This document shows positions 1-8,176 of a stretch of DNA of 13,227 bases, in pieces (within the stretch, counting starts at the first letter, position 1; every line of letters starts with the position of its first letter). Under the pieces are notes generated by a model. It ran no database searches. It saw only the letters and a program-made list of their open reading frames with translations, and had not been told where the DNA came from. Location of the stretch: the NCBI GenBank assembly GCA_002751075.1, contig NAOQ01000136.1:100250-113476 (forward strand), written 5' to 3'. The translations under genes and the position numbers were made by a program. The DNA is from Ichthyophonus hoferi. Taxonomy: Eukaryota > Opisthokonta > Ichthyosporea > Ichthyophonida > Ichthyophonidae.

Positions 1-29
1 TACTAACAAGTAGTTAGGAAGTACTATAT

Positions 30-90
<61 letters not shown>

Positions 91-448
91 TTATTTCTAT
101 CTTTTTACTACCTGTATAACTATATAGATATTTTCCCCTCTGCCTCTCTCCCTATCTAAGTAGCGCTAGTGGGTTGATACGTCAATATGGGAGTATATCC
201 TATTTGGAAAGCATACACATGTATACTGCATTCTAAAAGTGACGTTGTTAACCATGCCCTAGTCATTGCTTGGCCAATTAAATGTATTAATTAGTAATTA
301 ATCACTAAATTTAGTAATAATAAAAAGGAGATAACACGTTTCCCCTTCCTTAAGTGGCAAATGGCGTGATCAAGACCCAATCATTGCATAGATCTATTTC
401 TTGATCAATCATTCCACCAATCCTAATCAACTGCTTTGTCTATATTAG
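1..448 (+). other. CTDP1: FCP1 intron (5' part outside window) with CA/TA microsatellite
   Basis: This is presumed intron before the first visible FCP1 exon. It begins with (CA)10 at 31-50 running into (TA)n at 51-84. The rest is AT-rich with three CCAAT words (about 274, 378, 418) and a pyrimidine-rich acceptor at the end. I see no exon in it. Confidence 0.6.
26..84. repeat. (CA)n(TA)n compound microsatellite
   Basis: About ten CA units are followed directly by about seventeen TA units. Confidence 0.97.
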
Positions 449-628
449 GAATACATCAGTGCTGTAATCCAATTGAGAGCCTGTAGACAGGCCTTTGTAC
501 GGAAGGAAGCAACCCATGAGAAAGGGACAGACGATACCAGTAATGATGGTGCGCCAGGGACCAATGTGAAGAGGCAGAAGATGAATGATGAAGGAAAGAG
601 ATTGAGGGAGAATGACGAGGATATACAG
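449..628 (+). CDS. CTDP1: FCP1 exon: charged linker before BRCT
   Basis: Sixty codons in phase 0, from EYISAVIQLRACRQAF to RLRENDEDIQ. The acceptor is TATTAG before GAA; the donor is CAG|GTATGT. The text is rich in Lys, Arg, Asp and Asn and has no recognisable domain, as expected for the poorly conserved FCP1 linker. Assignment to FCP1 rests on the clean phase-0 join to the next exon, not on similarity. Confidence 0.65.
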
Positions 629-1254
629 GTATGTATGTATATATGTATGTATGTATGCATGTATATATGTATAGATATATACATATAATGAACCCCTTTA
701 TATACAGTATGTGACGAGCAGTAAATCTTATTAATTACCACTAATTGGTGCAGAGGAAGATAATATAATAATATCTACCCTGTCCTTGTCAACCCTCGCA
801 CCTAGGGCGAGAACACTAGCTTAATCACAAGAGGATAATGTAATCTTTGATCGATAAAATGACATTCCATAGATAATCAGCGATCCCTCATATTAATCGT
901 ATTGTTATGACTGACCAACATTTTATTTATTGTTATTAATAAAAGTCACTCCCAATCAGTAGCGTGAATGACTATTTAATATCTATTTCCTTATTGGTCA
1001 CTCTTTTATTTAAAAATAACTGGCCAATGCGAAATAAGAGGCCCCTCCCCCTCTCATCCCTAATATGATTTAAATTTCTACTACCCTACCCTAGCATTAA
1101 CCTTATAGTCCTTTCCCTTTCCCTGTCAGATGTTTGGCAGAGGTAATAGTGATGACGTAGATATACTTTTGAAATTCCTTCATCGACCAATGACTGGCCT
1201 GTTATCGCCTATCCCCCCTATACCAGTGGATAAGGATGATATTTTAAAACATTT

Positions 1255-1292
<38 letters not shown>

Positions 1293-4200
1293 GTTTTAAA
1301 TTTTTATGCAACCAAATTTATGTATTATTGAATAGGAATATGGTTTGAATTTTTTAAAAAATATATGTATGCATACTTCGACTGTGTATTCAAATATGTC
1401 ATTCGAAGAATAATATTTTAAAATTTGAAAAAAATTATGTGTGCATTTTAAATTATTAATAAATCTATTAAGATTACTATACATTTGTTCTATCTTATTC
1501 TCTATTGGTTAAACACCATTCAGTGAGTAGAATATATATTTAAGGATGCATGTTAGTATGATAGTATGGTAGTATGTATGTATGTAAGTAAGTAAGTATG
1601 TATGTATGTATGTAATGTATGTATGTGAGTATGTATGCATGATAGTATGTATGAATGCACAACTGCACATACATACCTATAACCATTCAGATATACTCCT
1701 CTCCCTCACCCTCCCTCACCCATCTTTCTCCTACAGCCTGCCCTAATGAAAATCCACTCAGTGTTCTACAGTAACCTAACCACCAATCAAGAGACCACAC
1801 AGTGCCTTAGGACCGTGCAGGGAGAGGTGTTGTTGGGCTGCCATATAGTATTCAGTGGGACCGTACCTACTGGCACACCACCACACACTAGTGCCCTCTG
1901 GGCTAAGGTGGGTGAGGATATAGGGTATATGTAGGATATAGGATATAGGATATAGGGTATAAGATATAGGATATAGGGTATAGGGTATAGGGTATAGGGT
2001 ATAAGATATAGGGTATACGGTATATATATAAGGTATACGGTATAGGGTATACGGTATACGGTATATATATAGGGTATAGGGCACAGGGTGGGTTGGCTTG
2101 GGGTTGTAGTGTATTGTTTTGTGTTATTTTGTGTTGTATTGTATTGTAGTGTATCGGATTAGATTATAGTATAATATAGCATTAACATAATATATCGCAT
2201 TGTTTTCTATTATAGTATACTATATTATTTTCTATAACACTATATCGCATCGTAATATAACATAACAGGAGATAATTTATCATACCTTATCATATCATAT
2301 TGTATCATATCATGCCCAGATCTTACCATTTGCATTACCTAATCCTACTATACTATTTAAGTCTATACATATTACTATACTATACTCACCGATACTTATA
2401 TCATACCATATCATATCATATCATACCATATCATAATCATATCATATCATACCATATCATATCATATCATTTCATACCATATCATATCATATATCATATC
2501 ATATCATACCATACCATATCATATCATATCATATCATATCATATCATATCATATCATATCATATCATATCATATCCATATCCTCCTATACTTATATCATA
2601 TCATACCATCTATAATCAACTGTCTCATGACAGCCATGTCTTCATTGGCTAAATTGCCCCCTTGCTCTGTTCTGATTGGCGTTTAAAAGGCCGAGCAATT
2701 CGGAGCAGTGTGTGGAGATGTGGTAGAGGGAGGGGTAACACATGTAGTGTCCGCAAGGAAGGGTACTGTAAAGGTCTCATTGGCTGGCACTATCCCTGGG
2801 GTCATGGTAGTACACGTTGATTGGCTGAAAGACTGTATTGCTAAGTGGTGTCGAATGGATGAAGAGGTGGGTGTATGTGTCTGGATGTGTATGTGTATAC
2901 ATGTATGTATACCTATACATACACATATACAGCTACTTTGAACTAATAAATGTGTGTATGTATATATTAAATTAAATTACTGTATCTAATTCAATTACCT
3001 GTGTGTCTCTGTAATCTTAATTAATGCCCCCATTCTTGAAGTTATAGATGCTAAGTCATAGTCATATACATATAGGTCCAGACATATACACCCAATCATT
3101 TCTAATTTTGAAAATTATGTAGCTATAATAGTTAATTTTAGTTAATTACAATTAATTATAATTTACTTATATATATGTTTTAAATAGGATTATCCATTGG
3201 AGGATGTCCCAGTACACAATGGTTTAGCCAATGACAATGCAACGGTCACCATTCCTCACCCATTATCATTGGCGGATATTGACTTTGATGCCATGGATAG
3301 AGAGGTTGGATTGGAGGATAGGTAAGCGGTAATGTTTATGATTGGTTGTTACTAGGCTATTAGGCCAATAGGTTTAATGTGATTGGAAGGTTCCATACAT
3401 ACTATTTTGCTATCATAGATACTACACTGTCCTATATACTATTATACTATCTTATTTACTCCAATGACACAGTAGCTTACTTTTATACTTCATCTACTAA
3501 CGAATCTTTTGGTATCAACAACAAGTCAATTCTATTATTAAGTTTTAATTTATTGTTATGTTTGGTCGTTTCATTTTATCGTTTGGACTAAAGCCTTTCT
3601 GATTGGTGTTTACAGGTATATCGTGCCCGTATAGGGAAATCTATTGCATATTTCTGGGGTTTTAAAAGGAAATATAGCAACTATGTATGCATATACCTAT
3701 ACTTATATATATTAAAAAATTATAATTATTCATTAGCACAATATTTAATGTAATTAATATTACCTTTCATTACATTAATTGGCATAATTTATATTTTTCT
3801 GCAATCAAAGCCAGTTAAGTACTTAGTTCTGAATTGGGTATAGTATTAAAACTATTATCTTAATTATCCAATGATAAATGATAGATAGATACTACATATA
3901 TCACTTTCCCCATTGTGTACTAAGTATTGTTAGATTTTGTGCCAGTTTATTCATGTTACTAAATGTTCATTGTATATTATGGCTTTAGGATAATTTTTGC
4001 CAGTGCACCATCTATTGTTTCACATTTGATTGGCACTTGAGAGTTTCATGTGCTTTTTGATTGCTTGTTCTAAATATTTTAGCATAGTTTCTTTAATGAA
4101 GCTGAGTCACTCTAGCACAATTCTATGTATAGTCTAATTACTACTTAGCCTAATATGGAAGCATCAACATTTACCTTATATGGTCACTAATATTCTTATC

Positions 4201-4550
4201 CAATCCACAGCAGTGAAGCCAGTGCCAATGAGGACGAAGGCGAATCACAACAAACCAATGAGAAGAAAGATAACAATCATAGCAGTACTGGTACTAGTAG
4301 CAGCGACAGTGATAGTGATAGTGATAGCGATAGTAATGGTGATAGTAATAGTAATAGTGATAATGATAGTAATAATGATAGGGATGGGGATGGGGATAGG
4401 GTAAAGAGTAAAGAGATAGACGGAGAGGGTGTGGGAGGGAAATCGGATATGGATGACGAGGGAGAGGGAGAGGGAGATGATAGTGATGATTTGCAAGACT
4501 TCCTGGAAAAGGAATTAGGAGCAAGCTCCAGTGAGGGAGAGGATTCGTGA
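449..4550 (+). CDS. CTDP1: FCP1/CTDP1 RNA polymerase II CTD phosphatase, C-terminal part (6 exons, 5' end outside window)
   Basis: FCP1 dephosphorylates the heptad-repeat tail of RNA polymerase II in the nucleus and recycles the enzyme after transcription; it is helped by TFIIF (RAP74). Coding exons are 449-628, 1130-1258, 1737-1907, 2690-2866, 3188-3321 and 4211-4550. All introns are GT-AG and the phases (0,0,0,0,2) keep one frame to a TGA at 4548. In order the 376 visible residues hold a charged linker, a BRCT domain (core LLGCHIVFSG, THVVSAR, HVDWLKDC), a short motif SLADIDFDAMDREV matching the region before the tail of human CTDP1, an acidic Ser/Asp/Asn tract and a C-terminal helix DLQDFLEKEL. 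The order BRCT, acidic tail, terminal helix is diagnostic of FCP1 rather than small CTD phosphatases. About 157 residues follow the BRCT, clearly fewer than in human. The DxDxT phosphatase domain must lie upstream of base 1. The identification is strong for exons 3-6 and rests on frame continuity for the first two. Confidence 0.9.
629..686. repeat. TATG/TATA repeat at a splice donor
   Basis: Imperfect GTAT/TATA units begin at the splice donor itself (GTATGTATGTATATATG). Confidence 0.85.
629..1129 (+). other. CTDP1: FCP1 intron
   Basis: The intron starts with the donor GTATGT and runs straight into an impure TATG/TATA repeat (629-686). The rest is AT-rich with CCAAT words at about 744, 952, 993 and 1024, and a strong pyrimidine tract before the acceptor. 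No exon or RNA gene is visible. Confidence 0.75.
1130..1258 (+). CDS. CTDP1: FCP1 exon: linker leading into BRCT
   Basis: Forty-three codons, phase 0 at both ends, after a good pyrimidine tract and CAG (CCCTGTCAG|ATG). The Met at the first codon is internal, not a start. The exon ends VDKDDILKHLK, which joins PALMKIHSVFY of the next exon and resembles the segment just before the BRCT in FCP1 proteins. Confidence 0.72.
1259..1289. repeat. (AT)n microsatellite at a splice donor
   Basis: About fifteen TA units begin at the donor GT. Confidence 0.95.
1555..1654. repeat. GTAT tetranucleotide array
   Basis: GTAT units are mixed with GTAA and GTGAGTAT variants; the array is imperfect and lies in an FCP1 intron. 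Confidence 0.9.
1737..1907 (+). CDS. CTDP1: FCP1 exon: first half of BRCT domain
   Basis: Fifty-seven codons, phase 0 at both ends (CTACAG|CCT ... AAG|GTGGGT). It contains LLGCHIVFSGTVPT, closely matching the first strand of the FCP1 BRCT (LKGCHIVFSG in human), then ALWAK at the start of the first helix. A CCAATCA motif lies in the coding sequence (TNQ). Confidence 0.9.
1917..2077 (+). repeat. TATAGGG heptamer array with G-quadruplex motif
   Basis: Units are TATAGGG, GGATATA and GGTATACGG. Four GGG runs at 1976-1978, 1983-1985, 1990-1992 and 1997-1999, separated by TATA loops, form a canonical G3N4 quadruplex motif on the transcript strand. Confidence 0.92.
2278..2607. repeat. ATCAT pentanucleotide array
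   Basis: Long runs of CATAT/CATAC pentamers are interrupted at about 2310-2390; the purest block is about 2505-2575. Open frames read across it are artefacts of the repeat. Confidence 0.95.
2690..2866 (+). CDS. CTDP1: FCP1 exon: second half of BRCT domain
   Basis: Fifty-nine codons from AEQFGAVCGDVV to WCRMDEE, phase 0. The acceptor is TTTAAAAG|GCC and the donor GAG|GTGGGT. GGVTHVVSARKGTVKV and VVHVDWLKDCIAKW supply the remaining BRCT strands and the conserved BRCT Trp (DWL). It aligns with the human THLIAARAGTEKV and HVVNPDWLWSC segments. Confidence 0.92.
2867..3187 (+). other. CTDP1: FCP1 intron
   Basis: It starts with a GTGTATGT-rich stretch next to the donor (2867-2930). The rest is AT-rich with one CCAATCA near 3091. 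No exon is visible. Confidence 0.75.
3188..3321 (+). CDS. CTDP1: FCP1 exon: post-BRCT segment
   Basis: Forty-four codons plus two bases (phase 2), from AATAG|GAT to AG|GTAAGC. It contains PHPLSLADIDFDAMDREVGLED, matching the human PLYTLCKEDLESMDKEV segment, a short acidic amphipathic stretch between BRCT and tail. Four CCAAT/ATTGG words occur within these 134 bases. Confidence 0.85.
3322..4210 (+). other. CTDP1: FCP1 last intron
   Basis: This 889-base AT-rich intron has no long array. It carries about ten CCAAT/ATTGG words, several as TGATTGG (near 3339, 3379, 3599, 4028). I see no exon, RNA gene or transposon in it. Confidence 0.7.
4211..4550 (+). CDS. CTDP1: FCP1 last exon: acidic Ser/Asp tail and C-terminal helix
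   Basis: After CCACAG, one base completes a split Ser codon, then 112 residues and a TGA follow. The exon starts SEASANEDEGE, runs through a (Ser-Asp/Asn)n tract coded by GATAGT-like units (about 4305-4400), then a Gly/Glu/Asp-rich stretch, and ends DDLQDFLEKELGASSSEGEDS. In human FCP1 the extreme C-terminus is an acidic amphipathic helix that binds the RAP74 winged helix; DLQDFLEKEL is the likely equivalent. The Ser-Asp tract offers many CK2-type sites (inference). Confidence 0.88.
4305..4400 (+). repeat. CTDP1: GATAGT coding microsatellite in FCP1
   Basis: Imperfect GATAGT/AATAGT/GATGGG units, all in multiples of three, encode alternating Ser, Asp and Asn in the acidic tail. Confidence 0.9.
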
Positions 4551-5049
4551 TTAGCCTTATATTATTGGCTAGACTAATCATAAATACACTGGGACCTAAT
4601 CATATTACATGTGGTTTATTTTAATGTTCAAGTATTTCAGCCCCTGCAAGTACTTCGCTGAAAACCTGGTATGTTGTATAAAATACTTATTGTTTATTTA
4701 GCAATGAACTTCTATATGTTAAGAGCCATTTAGGATGAGGTTTCAATCAATAATTAAGACTTGGACAAATTTTAATGATAATTTATTAATTTGAAGATGC
4801 CACTTATTGTATTTAATTAGGACTAGATACACATGTGCTATGTTAATTTTCTGAATGATCCTTTGAGTAATCATTGGAAAACCTGTTTATAAGAACATTT
4901 TTGAAACAGTCTTGTTGAGTTCCCATTAACTAAAATGCTAAACTCAAATGTATATCACATAGTCAACTGAGCTATATAACCAGCACACACATACTTCGTC
5001 TGTACCCTGATTCCAAATTATAGAGTAATAAAACCAAGTATATACATAG
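4551..5049. other. Intergenic DNA and FCP1 3' UTR
   Basis: This stretch follows the FCP1 stop. TTTCAGC (4635-4641) and GCTGAAA (4657-4663) form a small stem-loop. No AATAAA lies close to the stop; ATAAAT near 4580 and AATAAA at 5027-5032 are the candidates for the poly(A) signal. No gene is visible. Confidence 0.5.
5027..5032 (+). promoter_or_regulatory. CTDP1: Candidate FCP1 poly(A) signal
   Basis: This is the first exact AATAAA on the + strand after the FCP1 stop, 477 bases downstream. In AT-rich DNA it may be chance, and the closer ATAAAT near 4580 is an alternative. Confidence 0.25.
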
Positions 5050-6190
5050 CACACAATGGTTACTTGTAGTAATGGCAGTGCAGAGACGGGAAACTCTATG
5101 TCAGATAATAACCATGTACAAAAGAAAATCATCTCTATTAATAGAGCCAAGTCGGGGTCTGTAGTAGTGAAGGAGAAGAGAAAACTTGACATTCAGTTCT
5201 CACCAGATTCAGGTGATGAGTAGACCTTTAAGAAAACTTTATGAGGTCTATAACATTATCACTAATCCAAAGGCTAGTGGTATAGAGCAAGAAAATAACA
5301 GTGAGAAAAGGGATCAATGCACGCCCTGTGACCCTGAACAGAGATTTACCCAGGTTAGCAAAGATTATGACAGGGTTATTAAGGGTCAGTAACCTAAAAG
5401 TATTTCCACTGATAGCTTAGCTTAACTTCCAAAGGAGCCTACATATAGAACCATGCTGGGGGAACAGAACCCCATGGGTGCACAAAGGCATTGTTCTACC
5501 CAGGAAGAACAACAATCATTTCCAGGAAGTCAACCATTCATCACTGCCGAATTGATTCAGCAATTAAAGTAGTTAGGAAGGGCTTCAAACTCTTAACACT
5601 TATACACCATGAGGCCAACATGGTGGTTGAGAAGCAAGTTTCTCCCAAAGAAGAAGAAATCAAAGTTAATGTGGATTTGATGGCTTATGAGATACTTCAT
5701 TCTACATTTATGCGTCCAAGTACACGTAACACTACCCTAGCATTATCAATGTCTAATAATGAAGTTTTGGATAAATGCAACAAGGACTGCAGAGTGTGCA
5801 GCATGTCGAAAACCAGACGGATTCTAAACCCAGAGCAAACAAACAGGGAAACCACTGTGCTCCAGAGAATACACCCCAACTTAACTGTACAAGTGTAGAT
5901 TCCCAACTGAAGGTTTCAGTATGTTGTCACTTTCACAGATGAATGCATACCCTACGTGAAAATATATCTGCAGGAAGAAATTAGATATGTCTAAAGTTTT
6001 CAAATGATATTACGTTTATAGCATTACTATGCATGCCAAGCCTATGCCCATTCCGGTAAGCGACAATTGAACAGAGTACCTCAACACGGTGTTCTCTGTA
6101 TATCTGGAGAACCTTGGTATTCTTCACCAAATGATCATCATCCATCATCCTGCAGACCAATCGGCATTAGGTATTATATCGAGATAAATT
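5050..6190 (+). mobile_element. Ty1/copia LTR retrotransposon fossil (pol fragment), broken
   Basis: This stretch is richer in GC than its surroundings and reads like decayed coding DNA on the + strand. Three words identify it as Ty1/copia pol: a CxxC-type zinc-finger end (CRVCSMSKTRR, near 5788-5820), TFTDECIPYVKIYLQ (near 5935-5980), which fits the conserved integrase start, and TEYLNTVFSVYLENLGILHQ (6071-6130), which fits the integrase core near its second catalytic Asp. RPLRKLYEVY (5222-5251) resembles the integrase-to-RT linker of copia elements. It is plainly broken, with several breaks. I see no LTRs, no recognisable reverse transcriptase or RNase H, and no target-site duplication, so the ends are approximate. 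It carries none of the CCAAT words common in the host sequence until near its right edge. It is old by the degree of decay. Confidence 0.72.
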
Positions 6191-6361
6191 TTATCAAATA
6201 AAATTGTCTATTTAGAAGTATTATACTGCTAATTATCTTGAGCCTTAATTTCAATTAATTAAAGCTAGATAGAATTAACCAATCAAATAGCGCAGTACGA
6301 GGTTAGTCACGCGAGTAATTAATAAAATAAAACATACCTAATTACTAGCTTAAAATAACAA

Positions 6362-6505
6362 TATGAACAGAATGGCCTCAGAGAAAGGATGAAGCAAATT
6401 TTGTTCACAATGATTAGGAAGGAGTGCCAGGCAAGGATATAAGGGCCTCCTTCAGCACTTTGGGATGATAGTGAGGTAGAGTCAATGCTCATCAATTAAT
6501 CTTCC
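6362..6505 (+). pseudogene. Unidentified coding-like relic
   Basis: A GC-richer stretch between the copia fossil and the inverted repeat contains short protein-like words such as MKQILFTMIRKECQAR and PSALWDDSEVESMLIN, with no open frame across it. I do not recognise the family. It could be another part of a mobile element or chance. Confidence 0.25.
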
Positions 6506-6557
6506 AACGTTGAAACCACAACATTTTGGCTGTTCATTGATCCCGAGGCTTGAAATC

Positions 6558-6773
6558 TATACCTTTTTATCTTCAAAATATGAATTTTAAACTTCAATAT
6601 GTGAATCATTAAAATATTCAATAAAAATTAAAAATAAAAACAAAGATAGAATAAAATTAAATATTGGGTGGCCTTACCGTTTTTATCCTGTTTTTATTTT
6701 TAATTTTTATTGAATATTTTAATGATTCACATATTGAAGTTTAAAATTCCTATTTTGAAGATAAAAAGGTATA
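6558..6773. repeat. Near-perfect 85-bp inverted repeat with 46-bp spacer (hairpin)
   Basis: The left arm is 6558-6642 and the right arm 6689-6773. The reverse complement of the right arm matches the left arm at about 84 of 85 positions; the mismatch is near 6581/6750 (ATATGAA against ATAGGAA). Beyond the outer ends, GAAATC recurs in both after a three-base gap, so the symmetry once extended further. The arms are very AT-rich. No clear target-site duplication or transposase is visible. It sits between the 3' ends of FCP1 and SEH1, so read-through from either side would give a long hairpin RNA. It could be a foldback or MITE-like element or a recent inverted duplication. Confidence 0.93.
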
Positions 6774-6830
6774 GGGGATTTCTCATTATAATGTTGAGGA
6801 TTCTCAGTGTAGCTATTTCCAGCCATTTTG

Positions 6831-6852
6831 ACAATTTACCTTAGTAAATTGT
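6831..6852. repeat. Small perfect stem-loop
   Basis: ACAATTTAC and GTAAATTGT are exact reverse complements around a CTTA loop. It is short and AT-rich, so chance is possible. Confidence 0.6.
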
Positions 6853-7622
6853 TGTGACCATTACAGTGAAGCCATACAATCAACAGCTTTTACTTTGAAT
6901 ATGCTACCAACCAGATGTCTACCAAAATTAACAAAACAAAATACTAATGTGTCTATAACATATATTTATTATGATATTAGATTTGAGCTGTCAGTCATAC
7001 CTTAGTCTAGATGTGTTACTCAGCTAAAAGGTTGAAACTAAATACTAAGTTGGCATTGAGATAAAAACCCTATCATATCTGGAAGCCCTGAAGCCACAGA
7101 TTAAGTGCTAGACTTTTATCTAAGTCTTTGATATAGCTAACTATTCTCTCTTATAAAGCAATAATCAAGATCTCATAACTAGAAGCCCTGGTCAAATCTA
7201 TTCTTAATTAAGCAATAAGATTTCCATAAGCTTATTACTAAATTGAATCAATTCCTGTTTAATTAAATTATAATTAAATCATACATAAATGACTATCTCA
7301 ATTACCGTGTCCCATCACTAAACCTTCTAACGATTTAGCATAGACATATACTTAATGTAGATTGTCTAAACCCATACCATGAGAGATATGATACTATAAA
7401 ACACCCATGTTTTTAATATGCATACAAGCAATGCACACCCTAGCCGTAGATAACAACATCATCTATATTAACAATTCGTGTGTTACAATCTTATGCAGTT
7501 ATACATATCTACCTATTAACATATAAATATATATAAAGTTATCTATCAATAGCTACCAATGATATGATAGTATTCCTCTGACCCCATTTTTAATGAACCA
7601 GTATCTAGAAAGCATGGCTTAG

Positions 7623-7633
7623 TTTATTTTATT
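7623..7633 (-). promoter_or_regulatory. SEH1L: Candidate SEH1 poly(A) signals
   Basis: Two AATAAA words on the - strand overlap (7628-7623 and 7633-7628), about 460 bases after the SEH1 stop. They are the first exact copies I find downstream of it. Confidence 0.35.
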
Positions 7634-8093
7634 TTAATTATTTTTATGGCTTGTTTGAAAAACCTATTATATGAGAAAAATGGGCAATTAAATACCGTTA
7701 AAATAAACATCACCATCTGATGGAAAGGGCCATTACCTTCATATAGCTAGCTTGTGGATTTTTGGCTAAAAAGATCCAAATATAATCTGACCAATAGCAA
7801 TACTTCTATTAGACAACAGCCAATAAACAATAAGTAGCAAACTCTATATTAGGATATTGAATAGCCTTGAAAATTCAATTTTATATAGAGGGAGGAGGTG
7901 AGTCTGAACTCCTCTCCTTGGAAACTGTAAAAAGATTGGATACTATTTTTAACTTTATGATCCTTGAAAATTTAAAAAATAACAACGGATTTTCACAAAT
8001 GTTCATGACTTACACCTCATGATATGAAAATCATGGTCGAATCCTCCCTTGCATTATTGCCCCATACCCTATTGGCTAGAGTAGGGGGATCCT

Positions 8094-8176
8094 TTAACTC
8101 AAGTCATATTGAATTTCATGTAAAGCCCCAGTGTTATTGATGACTGAGATGCATGTCCATTTGTCTGGCTTGGTAG
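8094..8176 (-). CDS. SEH1L: SEH1 exon 9: C-terminal tail and stop
   Basis: After a strong acceptor (CTTACTTTGCAG|CT), two bases complete Ala, then [20 protein letters not shown] and IQYDLS before TAA at 8096-8094. [12 protein letters not shown] aligns with human LWKANYMDNWKC, which confirms this exon although it lies 712 bases past exon 8. The Ser/Gly-rich extension of human SEH1L is missing. Confidence 0.9.

Larger units (their letters stand above)
1259..1736 (+). other. CTDP1: FCP1 intron
   Basis: It opens with (AT)15 and carries a second array of GTAT/GTAA units at about 1555-1654. It ends with a CCCTCACC duplication and a long pyrimidine tract before CTACAG. Nothing coding is visible. 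Confidence 0.75.
1908..2689 (+). other. CTDP1: FCP1 intron dominated by two satellite-like arrays
   Basis: This intron splits the BRCT domain. It holds a TATAGGG/GGATATA array (about 1917-2077), a GTATT/TATAGT-like stretch (about 2105-2240) and a pentameric ATCAT array (about 2278-2607). The only unique-looking sequence is the last 80 bases, which carry two ATTGGC words. Confidence 0.8.
6774..8093. other. Intergenic DNA and SEH1 3' UTR
   Basis: About 1.3 kb of AT-rich sequence contains no open frame of note. It holds a 9-bp stem with a CTTA loop (6831-6852), a short repeated phrase around GAAGCCCTG (near 7081 and 7183), and scattered CCAAT words from 7555 onward. The part nearest 8093 should be SEH1 3' UTR. 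Confidence 0.55.

Noticed and set aside
1776-2084. Open frame on the - strand rich in Tyr-Pro-Ile
   Set aside because: It is the complement of the TATAGGG array and of FCP1 exon 1737-1907.
2300-2686. Open frame rich in Ser-Tyr-His-Ile on the + strand
   Set aside because: It is a translation of the ATCAT pentamer array inside an FCP1 intron, with no domain or splice support.
4245-4581. Two open frames on the - strand and one alternative + frame (Ile-Val repeats)
   Set aside because: They are shadows of the Ser/Asp-coding repeat of the FCP1 last exon; the spliced frame gives a protein matching FCP1 to its end.
4944-5192. Hydrophobic open frame on the - strand
   Set aside because: It lies antisense to the left part of the copia fossil, with no membrane-protein family recognised and no splice partners; treated as a shadow.
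6643-6688. tRNA or other structured RNA gene in the spacer of the inverted repeat
   Set aside because: The 46-base spacer is AT-rich, with no tRNA arm pattern or A and B boxes.
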